Assembly: GCA_022821845.1 (NCBI GenBank)
Contig: JAJECT010000002.1
Span: 1-59,175 of the forward strand
Direction: 5' to 3'
DNA length: 59,175 nucleotides
From: Rhodothermales bacterium
GTDB lineage: Bacteria > Bacteroidota > Rhodothermia > Rhodothermales > VXPQ01
Below are positions 25,874 through 34,812 of the stretch, one piece after another (position 1 is the stretch's first letter; each line of letters opens with the position of its first letter). Position numbers and translations under genes: made by a program. The notes beneath the pieces are model-generated. The model worked only from the letters and a program-made list of their open reading frames with translations, made no database searches and was not told the DNA's origin.

Positions 25874-26580
25874 TTCCAGAAAACAAGGAAATATGAATGA
25901 TTCTTTCGTGCATGAACCTGTCTAACGGCCCTGCTCACACCTGGACGATTGTTTCTCACGACGACAAAAAGGTCTTCTGCAACGAAGCCTATTTCAGCAT
26001 ATTTTTGCATGATTTCGACATGGGTAAACCGCTGCCTGTTAGAGCAAACCTCATCCTGGCACTTGACGATCATAACGCCTCGATCACGTAGTACCCGGTA
26101 TGCCTCCTCGCCTGCCTCGAAATACAAATCCAGAACAGCTTCGTGGTATTTTTTGTTCGTACGATTTCCACTGTCGTTGTTCCGGTAGTATCGCTCAAAG
26201 GCGCGATGCGTTTTAGCCGAATGCGCCGTTCCGCCAGGTGAATGCATATAAGGCGGATCGAGAACAACCGCGTCTATTTCCCCATTAGAATAGGGTAAAT
26301 CCCGGCAATCGGTGCCCGTTAGAATATCGGTTGCGCGAAGGGCGTATAAACCATCCGGAACCCTCCGCCAAAAAACGCCTTTTCCATAGGTTACGTCAGC
26401 AACGATGCTGCCAGGTTTTAGATAGAGGCTGAGGATTTGCGGAAAGGCATATTCGTTCCCCGACTGGAAAACGCTAAAAACAAGGTTGTTCGTTGCTTTT
26501 CCGTTTTGAACCACCCGCCTGTTCGACTCCGGCAACGACGGGCTTGGCAATCCCTGAATAACAGGCTGTGTGTAGACCAT
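25834..26580 (-). CDS. DNA methyltransferase (amino-methyltransferase with DPPY motif)
   Basis: A 248-residue SAM-dependent methyltransferase. Motif I-like VADVTYGKGVF is at 60-70, an acidic SAM-ribose position is in RATDILTGTD, and the catalytic DPPY is at 108-111 followed by MHSPGGT. This marks N6-adenine or N4-cytosine methylation rather than C5. It precedes a nuclease-like gene, so it would protect host DNA. The recognition site cannot be inferred. The island has lower GC and lies between two housekeeping operons, suggesting horizontal gain. Confidence 0.8.
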   Translation of the reverse strand: MVYTQPVIQGLPSPSLPESNRRVVQNGKATNNLVFSVFQSGNEYAFPQILSLYLKPGSIVADVTYGKGVFWRRVPDGLYALRATDILTGTDCRDLPYSNGEIDAVVLDPPYMHSPGGTAHSAKTHRAFERYYRNNDSGNRTNKKYHEAVLDLYFEAGEEAYRVLRDRGVMIVKCQDEVCSNRQRFTHVEIMQKYAEIGFVAEDLFVVVRNNRPGVSRAVRQVHARKNHSYFLVFWKCQDGHGVWKPPA

Positions 26581-26659
26581 CGTCCTATGCGTTGTGGCGC
26601 TTGATGCGGCGGTTTCTCATGACCAGGGCCTTGGGTGTCGTCTAACCAACCTCCAGGAA

Positions 26660-26818
26660 TATGACCTCCCTGACGCGCCGATCCATGATCCAGGCGGCGA
26701 GCCGCAATAGGCCCAAATCTCGGTACAACCTCATGGAGGATACGCTTTTCAGGTTGGTTTTCATAAGATACATACCAAATACCCACATACGCAAGGACAA
26801 ATTTGCGTCGGCCATGAT
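26660..26818 (-). pseudogene. IS1595-family transposase remnant
   Basis: In one minus-strand frame the translation reads LRMWVFGMYLMKTNLKSVSS, then MRLYRDLGLLRLAAWIMDRRVREV. This strongly recalls the conserved N-terminal segment of IS1595/ISXO2-type transposases (W..A.Y.M....KG.SS..L.RDLG...K.AW...HRIR). Upstream zinc-ribbon and downstream DDE catalytic parts are missing and no inverted repeats were found, so it is a dead fragment. It adjoins the restriction-modification genes and may record how they arrived. The remaining bases of the 26581-26856 gap show nothing else. Confidence 0.6.
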
Positions 26819-26856
26819 TGTTTTCGTCTTCAGCCGGAAAAAAGCGCGGCAATGTC

Positions 26857-27765
26857 CTACCACCCCCACTCCGACAAAGGCCTCGCAAAATCGCGCGCCG
26901 TGAGATCGTAGTGAATGGGCGTGATGGAAACGTACCCGTCCCGCACCGCCGCCACGTCCGTACCTTCGGCGACGTCCCGGTGTTCGGACGTCCCGGTCAT
27001 CCAGTAGTACGGCCGGTTGTTTGGATCAAGGCGCTTGACGAACGATTCCTGCCAGCTGGAATGCGCCTGCCGGGTAACGCGAAAGCCCCGTATGGACGAC
27101 AGCGGAACGTACGGAATGTTTACGTTCAGCAACATGCCGGGCGGCAATATCTTCGGCAGACGCCGCGCCCGATGCTTCGAAAGGTCTTTTGGCAAATCCT
27201 GCGCCCGGTCCTTCGCCAACTCTTTTTCCTGCTCCAACTTCTTCCTGACCAATTTCTCAACGACCTGGTAGGCAATTTCCCGGGCGGCAGCAAAGTCTTC
27301 CGCCTTCCACTCGCAAAGCGACAAGGCTATTGCGTCGATGCCCAGAATAGCCGCTTCCATTGCCGCGCTGACCGTGCCCGAATAAAGTACGTTCAGCCCC
27401 ATATTCTCGCCTCGGTTGATCCCGCTAACCACCAGGTCCGGCTTGCGGGGCAGCAATGCCTGATCCCCCAGTTTGACGCAATCGGCGGGCTTGCCCTGTA
27501 CGACGAAGACCTGCTTAACATGGCGCATCGGCGACTCCAAAGGGAAAGCGCGCACCGGATCTGCCCGCACCGGATCGCGCACCGTAATCGCGCACCCCAC
27601 GGCGCTTTCCTCCAGGCGCGGCGCGACCACATACACATCCACCTCCAACTCCTCCAATCCCCTCAGCCTGACCATGGCCTCCGCAAGCGCAGTAATCCCC
27701 GGCGCGTCTACCCCATCGTCGTTACTGACCAGAATAAGCAGGCGATCTTCAGACCGAGAAGCCAT
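26857..27765 (-). CDS. surE: 5'/3'-nucleotidase SurE
   Basis: A metal-dependent nucleotidase/exopolyphosphatase implicated in stationary-phase survival. The 302-residue protein has the metal-binding SNDDGVDAPG (14-23), a second conserved block SGINRGENMG (114-123) followed by YSGTVSAAMEA, and the C-terminal GYVSITPIHYDLT. Between residues 174 and 206 there is a lysine/aspartate-rich insertion, with repeated KD..QDLPKDLSKH character, absent from standard SurE of about 250-260 residues. It is last in a long minus-strand series and lies 47 bases after panB. The Met at 27765 gives the canonical N-terminus. Confidence 0.93.
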   Translation of the reverse strand: MASRSEDRLLILVSNDDGVDAPGITALAEAMVRLRGLEELEVDVYVVAPRLEESAVGCAITVRDPVRADPVRAFPLESPMRHVKQVFVVQGKPADCVKLGDQALLPRKPDLVVSGINRGENMGLNVLYSGTVSAAMEAAILGIDAIALSLCEWKAEDFAAAREIAYQVVEKLVRKKLEQEKELAKDRAQDLPKDLSKHRARRLPKILPPGMLLNVNIPYVPLSSIRGFRVTRQAHSSWQESFVKRLDPNNRPYYWMTGTSEHRDVAEGTDVAAVRDGYVSITPIHYDLTARDFARPLSEWGW

Positions 27766-27812
27766 GGCGTGTATCTCTTGCGATTTCGCGCGTACGCAGC
27801 GAGCGCCACGCC

Positions 27813-28646
27813 TCAATAACTTTCGTTTTCGGATGGAAAAGCGCGCACGCGGACATCCGCTACATATTGCTGCACCGCTTCCGTAATCGTTTTTTCGAGC
27901 TGCGCGTACCGACGCACGAACCGGGGGGCGAAATCCGTATTCAGTCCCAGCATGTCGTGCGTAACCAGCACCTGCCCGTCGCAATGCGCCCCCGCCCCAA
28001 TGCCGATCACCGGAATCGAAAGGGCAGACGAAACGTCCCGCGCCAGGCCCGCCGGAATTTTTTCGAGCACCAGCCCGAAACAGCCTGCGTCTTCGAGTAG
28101 CCGGGCGTCCTCCCGAATGGCGTCCGCCTCCTCCGTGTCCTGCGCCCGCACCCGGTACGTCCCGAACCGGTAAATGCTCTGGGGCGTGAGGCCCAGATGC
28201 CCCATCACGGGAATGCCCGCGTCGGTGATGCGACGGACCGCCTCAAGGGCCGGTTTTCCGCCCTCCATCTTGACGGCGTGCGCGCCCGCCTCTTTCATCA
28301 CCCGAATGGCGGAGACCAGCGCCTCCTTCGAATTGCCCTGATACGACCCGAACGACAGGTCCACCACGACAAGCGCATGCCGCACCGCCCGAATGACGGA
28401 CTGGGCATGGTATATCATCTGGTCCAGCGTAATGGGCAGGGTCGTTTCGTAGCCCGCCATCACATTGGACGCCGAATCGCCGACCAGAAGCACGTCCACG
28501 CCGGCGGCGTCCAGAATGCGCGCCGACGTATAATCGTAGGCCGTCAGCATCGCAATGGGTATGCCGTCGCGCTTCAGGTTCTGCAGGGTCTGCGTGGTGA
28601 TGCGCGGGGCGTCCACCGCGCCGGTAACAACGGGTTCACGGCTCAT
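27813..28646 (-). CDS. panB: 3-methyl-2-oxobutanoate hydroxymethyltransferase
   Basis: Makes ketopantoate from alpha-ketoisovalerate and methylene-THF, the first step to pantothenate and CoA. The 277-residue TIM-barrel protein has the PanB signatures [39 protein letters not shown] (metal and substrate site), [17 protein letters not shown] and [17 protein letters not shown]. It lies between the second Skp-like gene and surE with small gaps, probably part of the same long transcript although functionally unrelated. Confidence 0.95.
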   Translation of the reverse strand: MSREPVVTGAVDAPRITTQTLQNLKRDGIPIAMLTAYDYTSARILDAAGVDVLLVGDSASNVMAGYETTLPITLDQMIYHAQSVIRAVRHALVVVDLSFGSYQGNSKEALVSAIRVMKEAGAHAVKMEGGKPALEAVRRITDAGIPVMGHLGLTPQSIYRFGTYRVRAQDTEEADAIREDARLLEDAGCFGLVLEKIPAGLARDVSSALSIPVIGIGAGAHCDGQVLVTHDMLGLNTDFAPRFVRRYAQLEKTITEAVQQYVADVRVRAFPSENESY

Positions 28647-28689
28647 ATCGACGTCTCCTTGCCTCTGTCCCGACTCCTGCGAATAGCAA

Positions 28690-29283
28690 TTAATTCGCGC
28701 CCGAGGCCGCCGGGGCGTCGGCGGCTCCTTCTTCGTCTACGTCCAGACCCATCGCGCGCGCTACGTGCAGCGTAATGTCCTGCACGGTATCCGGGTTGAC
28801 GAACAGCAAAAGCGGCTCCGCGCCGACCCGCGTACGCAATACGATATCCAGGCCGTTCGCGGCGGCGACTTCGTTGATGGCGTCCTGTATCTGTTCCAGA
28901 AGCGGCTGCATCAGTTCCGCCTGGCGCGCCGCCAGTTGCTGATCCTGACTCTGGGCTTCGGTCTGAATCTGCTCTTGCAATTGCACCAGTTCCTGCTCGC
29001 GCTCCAGCCGTCGATCCTCGGAAAGCAGGGACTGCTGCCGCTGATACCGCTCCAGTTTATCCTGATAATCGGCGTACAAGGCTTGCAGCCCCTCCTGACT
29101 GGCGTCGAAATCCGTCTGAAGTTGCTGCTGCACTTCCTGGTACTGCGGCATATTGATCAGGATAATCTCATGATCGGTGAAGCCCACGGAGAGCGACTGG
29201 GCCTGGACGTCGCTGGCGCGGCCAGCGAGGGCAAACAAAACGAGGGCGAAAAAAAGGCTTCCTGCAGAGCGGCGCGTAAACAT
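28690..29283 (-). CDS. OmpH/Skp-family periplasmic chaperone, second copy
   Basis: A 197-residue secreted protein. After a signal peptide (through about residue 29, ending VQAQ) comes [20 protein letters not shown], then a long charged coiled coil (EVQQQLQ ... [10 protein letters not shown]) and a globular end with [12 protein letters not shown]. This is the OmpH (Skp) layout, whose coiled-coil tentacles hold unfolded outer-membrane proteins for the Bam complex. It follows a paralogue and bamA in the same operon. The start at 29283 places the signal peptide correctly; the longer upstream frame is not conserved. Confidence 0.85.
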   Translation of the reverse strand: MFTRRSAGSLFFALVLFALAGRASDVQAQSLSVGFTDHEIILINMPQYQEVQQQLQTDFDASQEGLQALYADYQDKLERYQRQQSLLSEDRRLEREQELVQLQEQIQTEAQSQDQQLAARQAELMQPLLEQIQDAINEVAAANGLDIVLRTRVGAEPLLLFVNPDTVQDITLHVARAMGLDVDEEGAADAPAASGAN

Positions 29284-29362
29284 AACGGATCGTTGGCGTT
29301 TTCTTGTGATGCGCGGCGTCCGGCAAGCAGGGCGCAAGGCGCCGGAACGCAACGCGGGGCAA

Positions 29363-29947
29363 TCAATTTTGACTATCCACATCGACGCCAAGTTCCTCAA
29401 GCACATCGTCGCTCAGGTCCAATTGCTCCCGAACATACATGAAAATATAGTCCCCGCTCTTGTCGAATACATAGTCGTACCCGTCCCGTTCGGCCACCGT
29501 CTCGATGGCTTCGAGCACGGTTTCCTGAATGGGACGGACCAGGCGCTCCTGCTCCTGAAAAACGCGCCCTTCCGGGCCGAAGTATTGGGACCGAAGCTGC
29601 TCCACCTCTTCTTCGGCCCGAATGATTTCGTCGCGTTTCCGCTGCCGCTCCTCGTTCGTGTACAACAATTCCCGGGCCTGGTACTCCCGAAAGAGTTCCT
29701 CCACTTCGTCGCGGCGGGTTTCGACCTCCTCCTGCCATTCCTGCGCCATCCGGTCGAGCTGCTGCTGCACCGTAGCGTACTCCGGCAGGTTGTCCAGGAT
29801 ATACTCCGAATCCACGTACCCCAGCTTCTGGGCGTGCGCCGGGGCCGTCCCGAGCGCCGCGGCGAAAAGCAGCGCAGCGAATACATACGACGCCGGGCGG
29901 GCGCCTCGCCTTAAAAACCTTGCCCAAGCGTAAACTGGAATCTCCAT
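29363..29947 (-). CDS. OmpH/Skp-family periplasmic chaperone, first copy
   Basis: A 194-residue protein with an N-terminal membrane/signal segment ending APAHAQ, then KLGYVDSEYILDNLPEYATV, the typical OmpH opening. A long acidic-basic coiled coil (about residues 65-130) and a terminal DGYDYVFDKSGDYIF block follow. It probably carries nascent outer-membrane proteins across the periplasm to BamA. The annotated start overlaps the last 37 bases of bamA in another frame. No other Met exists before the mature region, so either the overlap is real or a non-ATG start just inside is used. Confidence 0.85.
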   Translation of the reverse strand: MEIPVYAWARFLRRGARPASYVFAALLFAAALGTAPAHAQKLGYVDSEYILDNLPEYATVQQQLDRMAQEWQEEVETRRDEVEELFREYQARELLYTNEERQRKRDEIIRAEEEVEQLRSQYFGPEGRVFQEQERLVRPIQETVLEAIETVAERDGYDYVFDKSGDYIFMYVREQLDLSDDVLEELGVDVDSQN

Positions 29948-32409
29948 GATTTCGAGCCGTCCTGGTTCCGGGTGGAAGCGAATTCGTCGAAATTATACCC
30001 GTAGGTTAATTCCACCATCCGCAATATTGGAAGATACATGCGCACCCCAACGCCGGCGGACCGGAATAGTTCTGCGGGATTGTACAGATCGAACCGGTCC
30101 CAGGCATTGACGGCGTCGAGGAACGCGTAGGGTTGCGCCGAGAGCTGCTCGGTCTGGATCGCCATCCATTTTATTTCGGACATGTATTTGTTCAGCACGA
30201 CGCCGCCCACCGGCTCGTCGTTCAGGCGCGGACCTATCGCGGCGGATGGATAGCCGCGCATATACACGATATCCCGACCGAAATAATTATAATAGCCCTG
30301 CGTATCGAACGGCGACCCGCCCACGACGAAGCGTTCGAAATTCACGCGATCCCCCGTAAGCGACCCCACATATCCGAAGTCGGAGCCGAACCGGACGGAC
30401 AATTTGCGAAACAGCGGGACATTCCACTCCGTCTTGAAGCGCGTCTTGTAATACTGCACGAACCCCGGAACGGGCGGCGCGATTTCAAGAGACAGCGAAA
30501 AACTGGACCCGGTGGAGGGAAAGATCGGATGGTCCAGGGAATTTCTGGAAAGACTTTGCTGGAAAGTGGCGATGCGGCTGACGCCTTCCGGAATCGAGCG
30601 AAAGAGGTCCTGATTATCGTAATGCTGATAGCGCAGGGCGCTCCCCATGCTGAATTTGTCGTCCGGCCATTGCAGGCGGCGTTCGTAGAATATCCGGGCC
30701 GACGCCGTTCGCAAATGTCCCTGCGAACTGAATCCATAGTTGTACAAGCGACTGCTTCGACGGCGATTCCCGCCCCCGTAACTCGAATAGGAAAGCGACA
30801 TGCCCACCGGCGTAGGGCGCCCCCGGAACCAGGGCTCCGTATAGGAAAGCGAATAATTCTGATAAAATGATCCGGTCGTCTGTACGCCGAGGGATAGCTG
30901 CTGCCCGTCGCCCGAAGGCAGCGGGTCCCACGCCGAGCCCTTGAACAGATTTTGCGCCGAAAAATTATTGAAGCCGAACCGAAGCATCAGAATAGGCCCG
31001 AAAGACCCCCACGATCCCGAAAGTTCCAGTTGATCGCTGCTCTGCTCCACGACGGAATACGTCAGGTCAACCGTTTTTTCGGCCTCGTCGATGTCTATGC
31101 CGGGCCCGCCGCCCAGCGATTCCTGCGTAAAATAATTTAGCTGGCTCAGGCGGCGAATCGACTCCTGAATGGCGTCGCGGCTAAAGGTCCGTCCCGGAAT
31201 CGTATACAATTCTCGCCGGACGACATGCTCCTTGGTCTTTGTATTCCCGGAAATGCTCACGTCCCCGAATTCGTATACGTCTCCTTCAAGGATATCGAAA
31301 TGAATGTCGAGCGAATCTCCTTCGACCGTACGGATCGTGGGTTCGATGCTGAACCGCATGTAGCCGCGGTTCATGTACAGGCTGGAAATATCGCTGTTGT
31401 TCCTGTTCTGATACAGATTCTGCTCCAGTTTCGAACGGTCGAACGCCTCTCCGCGCGCAATGCCCAGCGCGCCGCCCAGGAAATCGTCGGGATAGACCGT
31501 ATTCCCCTCCCATACGACGTCCCGGATATAATAGCGCGGCCCCTCCTCGACCGACAATTCGACCATGACGCCCGGATCGTCCCCCTCTTGCACGAACACG
31601 GAGTCGCGGGTAATGCGCGCGTCGTAATATCCGTTGTCGTTGTAGTGCCGAACGATATTGGCCAAGTCGGTTTCGTATTCGTTCCGGTCGAATTTCGCCC
31701 CGCTCCAGAAACGCCACCATTTGTTTTCGTTCGTCTTCTTCATTTTGCGCTTCAGGCGAAAATCGGAAACGGCGTCGTTGCCCTCGATCCGGATTCCCTC
31801 GACGCGCACTTTCTTGCCCCGGTCGATTACGAAATCAAGCGTCACTTGCCCGTCGGCGGTTTCTTCGCGCCGGACGTCTACCTTGGCGAGCAGATACCCC
31901 TTTTCCCGATAATATTGCTTGATCTGCCGATCCGTCCGCTCGATATCGGAGGGACGAACAGGCGTACCCCGCAAAAGCGGCGCTTCTTCGCGCAAATCTT
32001 TCTGCTGCCCCTTCTTGATCCCGGAAAAGGCGTATTCGGCAAGGCGCGGCTCCTCTTTCACTGCGATGGAAAGGTATACGCCGTCCCCCGAACGCCGCTC
32101 CTCTACGATCTTGACGTCCGAAAAAAGGCCCAGCCGATAGATCGAGCGTACGGCGTCCGCGATGGTTTCGTCCCCGGGCAACGTAACGGTATCGCCCGCC
32201 GTGAGGCCGCTGGCCTGCGCGATAATGGCGCGCGCGCTTTCGCTATCCGACCCCTCCACCGTAATGTCGAGAATCTCGTAGGCCGCGGGCGGAGACGAAT
32301 ACGGACCCGCCGCAGCGAAGGCGCCGGCCCCGCCGGACACGCCTTGCGCCCAGGCGGGCGCGGCGGACAAGGCGGCGACAAGCAGAAAAAGGGGCGTTCT
32401 GGCGTTCAT
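29911..32409 (-). CDS. bamA: Outer-membrane protein assembly factor BamA
   Basis: The Omp85 insertase of the Bam complex. From the Met at 32409 it is 832 residues with a signal peptide ending APAWAQ. A series of POTRA repeats follows (for example the blocks YEILDITVEGSDSESA, KVRVEGIRIEGNDAVSDFRL, YIRDVVWEGNTVYP and YEFGDVSISGNTKTK), then a C-terminal 16-strand barrel. The loop-6 motif (V/M)RGY is at 717-720 and the protein ends ...FQFTLGQGF, with the terminal aromatic. Alternative Mets at 32421 and 32514 would only lengthen the N-terminus. It sits between uppS and two Skp-like chaperones. Confidence 0.95.
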   Translation of the reverse strand: MNARTPLFLLVAALSAAPAWAQGVSGGAGAFAAAGPYSSPPAAYEILDITVEGSDSESARAIIAQASGLTAGDTVTLPGDETIADAVRSIYRLGLFSDVKIVEERRSGDGVYLSIAVKEEPRLAEYAFSGIKKGQQKDLREEAPLLRGTPVRPSDIERTDRQIKQYYREKGYLLAKVDVRREETADGQVTLDFVIDRGKKVRVEGIRIEGNDAVSDFRLKRKMKKTNENKWWRFWSGAKFDRNEYETDLANIVRHYNDNGYYDARITRDSVFVQEGDDPGVMVELSVEEGPRYYIRDVVWEGNTVYPDDFLGGALGIARGEAFDRSKLEQNLYQNRNNSDISSLYMNRGYMRFSIEPTIRTVEGDSLDIHFDILEGDVYEFGDVSISGNTKTKEHVVRRELYTIPGRTFSRDAIQESIRRLSQLNYFTQESLGGGPGIDIDEAEKTVDLTYSVVEQSSDQLELSGSWGSFGPILMLRFGFNNFSAQNLFKGSAWDPLPSGDGQQLSLGVQTTGSFYQNYSLSYTEPWFRGRPTPVGMSLSYSSYGGGNRRRSSRLYNYGFSSQGHLRTASARIFYERRLQWPDDKFSMGSALRYQHYDNQDLFRSIPEGVSRIATFQQSLSRNSLDHPIFPSTGSSFSLSLEIAPPVPGFVQYYKTRFKTEWNVPLFRKLSVRFGSDFGYVGSLTGDRVNFERFVVGGSPFDTQGYYNYFGRDIVYMRGYPSAAIGPRLNDEPVGGVVLNKYMSEIKWMAIQTEQLSAQPYAFLDAVNAWDRFDLYNPAELFRSAGVGVRMYLPILRMVELTYGYNFDEFASTRNQDGSKSWRFQFTLGQGF

Positions 32410-32522
32410 AACGAATGGCATGCGCAGGGCCAGCCTCGTCCGGCGGATCGCCGAGCGAATCCGGGCGGCGAGCGAGGCGGGCGCGCGTTGTATCGACACG
32501 GTGGTTGTTTTCATTAACGAAG

Positions 32523-33305
32523 TTAATCGTCCGTTAGTATCCGTCCGAACCGGCGTTCCCGATCCTGATAATCCCGAATGGCCTCGTACAGCGCCTGCTG
32601 GCGAAACGCCGGCCAGTAGCAATCGGTGACATACAGTTCCGCATACGCCAGGCGCCACAGAAGAAAATTCGATATCCGAAACTCGCCGCCGGTGCGGATA
32701 AGTAAATCCGGGTCTGGCAAGTACGAAGTCATCAGGGCAGATTCAAAAAGCGCTTCGTCGATATCGCCGGGCTCGAAATCGCCTGCGCGCACGCGCTCCG
32801 CCAGTTTCCGGGCGGCGCGCACGATTTCGAGCCGTCCGCTATACGATACCGCAATGGTCAAGGTCATCCGGTCGTTGTCGCGCGTCTCGTCTATCGCTTC
32901 CTGCAACCTGCGCTGCACTTCGGCGGGCATCCTGGACAAATCCCCTACGGCGCAAAGGCGGATATTGTTCTTGTCCAGCGTCCGCTTTTCGTGGCGGATG
33001 CTGTGCAAAAGCAACCGCATGAGGGCGCGCACCTCTTTGGAAGGCCGGTCCCAGTTTTCGTGGCTGAAGGTATAGAGCGTAAGATATTTCACCCCCAGCT
33101 GCGCGCACGCCTCGGCAATTTCCCGCACGGAATCGACCCCGGCGCGGTGTCCCGCCACCCGGCGCTTGCCCTGTTCGCGCGCCCAGCGCCCGTTTCCGTC
33201 CATAATCGCGGCAATATGGGACGGAATCTCCCCGCGCCGCTTCAGCGCATCCTGCAATGCTGCGTCGTCGTCCGTGCGCATATCCCTGTTTGCCGTAACC
33301 TGCAC
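32523..33305 (-). CDS. uppS: Isoprenyl (undecaprenyl) diphosphate synthase
   Basis: A cis-prenyltransferase that makes the C55 lipid carrier for peptidoglycan and O-antigen. The 260-residue protein shows HIAAIMDGNGRWA (catalytic D36), the GHRAGVDSVREI block, YTFSHENWDRP, SYSGRLEIV and the terminal signature PDPDLLIRTGGEFRISNFLLW with the second set of substrate residues. It overlaps nothing: 12 bases separate it from rseP and 113 from the bamA start. Confidence 0.96.
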   Translation of the reverse strand: MQVTANRDMRTDDDAALQDALKRRGEIPSHIAAIMDGNGRWAREQGKRRVAGHRAGVDSVREIAEACAQLGVKYLTLYTFSHENWDRPSKEVRALMRLLLHSIRHEKRTLDKNNIRLCAVGDLSRMPAEVQRRLQEAIDETRDNDRMTLTIAVSYSGRLEIVRAARKLAERVRAGDFEPGDIDEALFESALMTSYLPDPDLLIRTGGEFRISNFLLWRLAYAELYVTDCYWPAFRQQALYEAIRDYQDRERRFGRILTDD

Positions 33306-33317
33306 CGTCGAAAAAAT

Positions 33318-34709
33318 CTACAAACGCAAAATGTCGTTGAACACAAGGAATACCATAAAGGCGAGCAGCAGAACCATGCCCACCTGCTGCGTAACCATGC
33401 GAAACCGCAAGGACGGTTCCCGCCGGACGATCCCTTCGTATATCAGAAAAACGAGATGGCCCCCGTCCAGCGCCGGAATAGGCAAAATATTGATGATGGC
33501 CAGCGTAATGGACAGCATCGCCAGGATATCCCAGAAAAGCCCGCCCCCGACCTCGGTGGCCTGACTGATGACCTGCGCAATCATGATCGGTCCGCCAAGA
33601 TTTTCCCGGAGGTCTTCCCGGCCCGTGAAAATGCGTTTGAGGCTCAGCACGATGACCCGCGTGTTGATCCAGGTATCGCCTATGCCGGCGCCCACCGCTT
33701 CGAACAGCCCGTACCGCCGCTGCGCCGCGCCGAATTCCTGCATCAGCATGGCCCCCGTGGGCGGATACACGCCGATAAAATACCCGGTTTCCTGCAGCGC
33801 CGGCGCGACCCGCCCTTCGGATACGGAAAAGCCTCCTGCCGCCGCAGAATCGGGGCTTAGCCACCGGATGGTCACCGGATGCCCCTCGGTAGCCTGTATG
33901 CGCTCGATCATTTCTGCCCAGAAGCGGATTTCTTCTCCGTCTATGGCCACGATGCGGTCCGCGGGCCGCAAGCCCATCGAATCGGCAGGCGAACCCCGCA
34001 AGACGCCGCCAAGCCACGCCGGCGCAATATGCACCCCGAGCCCGCCCCGGCGGTTGATCTGGGTGAAAATGTCTTGCGGACCCCGCGCAACAAGGGTATC
34101 GCGGCCCCGCAGCGCCGTGACCGTAAACGGATCTGCCGCCAGCGACTCCATGCTTTCGAAGTCCTCGTATCGTTCGAGGGGTTTGCCGTTTACCGCCAGC
34201 AGGCGATCCCCCGTACGCAAGCCCATATCGTAGGCAAGGGACGAATCCGCAACGAACACGGCGTCGATATTTTCCGCCGGAATCGTCGTTTCTCCGTACG
34301 AAAGCCGCAGCCCGGTGAAAATCGCGAACGCCAGCAAGACGTTGAATACCACGCCCGCGGAAATCACGACCATGCGCTGCCACAAGGGCTTTGCGCGAAA
34401 CTCCCAGGGCTTCGGGGCCTCTTTCAGGCCGTCCGTATCCATACTCTCGTCCACCATGCCCACGATCTTGACATAGCCTCCGATCGGCGTGGCCCCCAGC
34501 ACATATTCGGTCTCCCCAACCTGTTTTTTCAGGATTTTCGGCGGAAATCCGATAGAAAACCGCTCCACCCGCATCCCGAACAGCTTGGCGAACAGGAAAT
34601 GCCCCATCTCGTGCACGAACACAAGCAGGGTAATGGCGAGAAGAAACGGAACAACGTACGACAGAAAAATCCCGGCGACGAGCCGGAAAATCTCAACAAT
34701 TATCTCCAT
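33318..34709 (-). CDS. rseP: Site-2 membrane metalloprotease RseP with two PDZ domains
   Basis: An intramembrane zinc protease that cleaves anti-sigma factors after site-1 cutting. The 463-residue protein has the HExxH motif in VHEMGHFLFAK (H33, E34, H37) within the first membrane helix, GGYVKIVGM, two PDZ domains (around AYDMGLRTGDRLLAVNGKP and ADSMGLRPADRIVAIDGEE) and the C-terminal NILPIPALDGGH third-ligand motif. It sits between dxr and uppS, a common arrangement. The ECF/anti-sigma pair at 1.0-2.0 kb is one possible client. Confidence 0.95.
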   Translation of the reverse strand: MEIIVEIFRLVAGIFLSYVVPFLLAITLLVFVHEMGHFLFAKLFGMRVERFSIGFPPKILKKQVGETEYVLGATPIGGYVKIVGMVDESMDTDGLKEAPKPWEFRAKPLWQRMVVISAGVVFNVLLAFAIFTGLRLSYGETTIPAENIDAVFVADSSLAYDMGLRTGDRLLAVNGKPLERYEDFESMESLAADPFTVTALRGRDTLVARGPQDIFTQINRRGGLGVHIAPAWLGGVLRGSPADSMGLRPADRIVAIDGEEIRFWAEMIERIQATEGHPVTIRWLSPDSAAAGGFSVSEGRVAPALQETGYFIGVYPPTGAMLMQEFGAAQRRYGLFEAVGAGIGDTWINTRVIVLSLKRIFTGREDLRENLGGPIMIAQVISQATEVGGGLFWDILAMLSITLAIINILPIPALDGGHLVFLIYEGIVRREPSLRFRMVTQQVGMVLLLAFMVFLVFNDILRL

Positions 34710-34812
34710 TGATCTCGATATGCTGTGAAATGCTGCGAATCGCCCCGTACAAGGCGCGTTCAACAAGAACGGGGCCCAGAGCAGTCCTGAAAAGCAGTAG
34801 TAAAGGGGTACG

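Noticed and set aside
32410-32658. N-terminal extension of BamA upstream of the signal peptide
   Set aside because: The extension overlaps uppS and its gap and would bury the signal peptide; a start at 32409 (or 32421) is natural.
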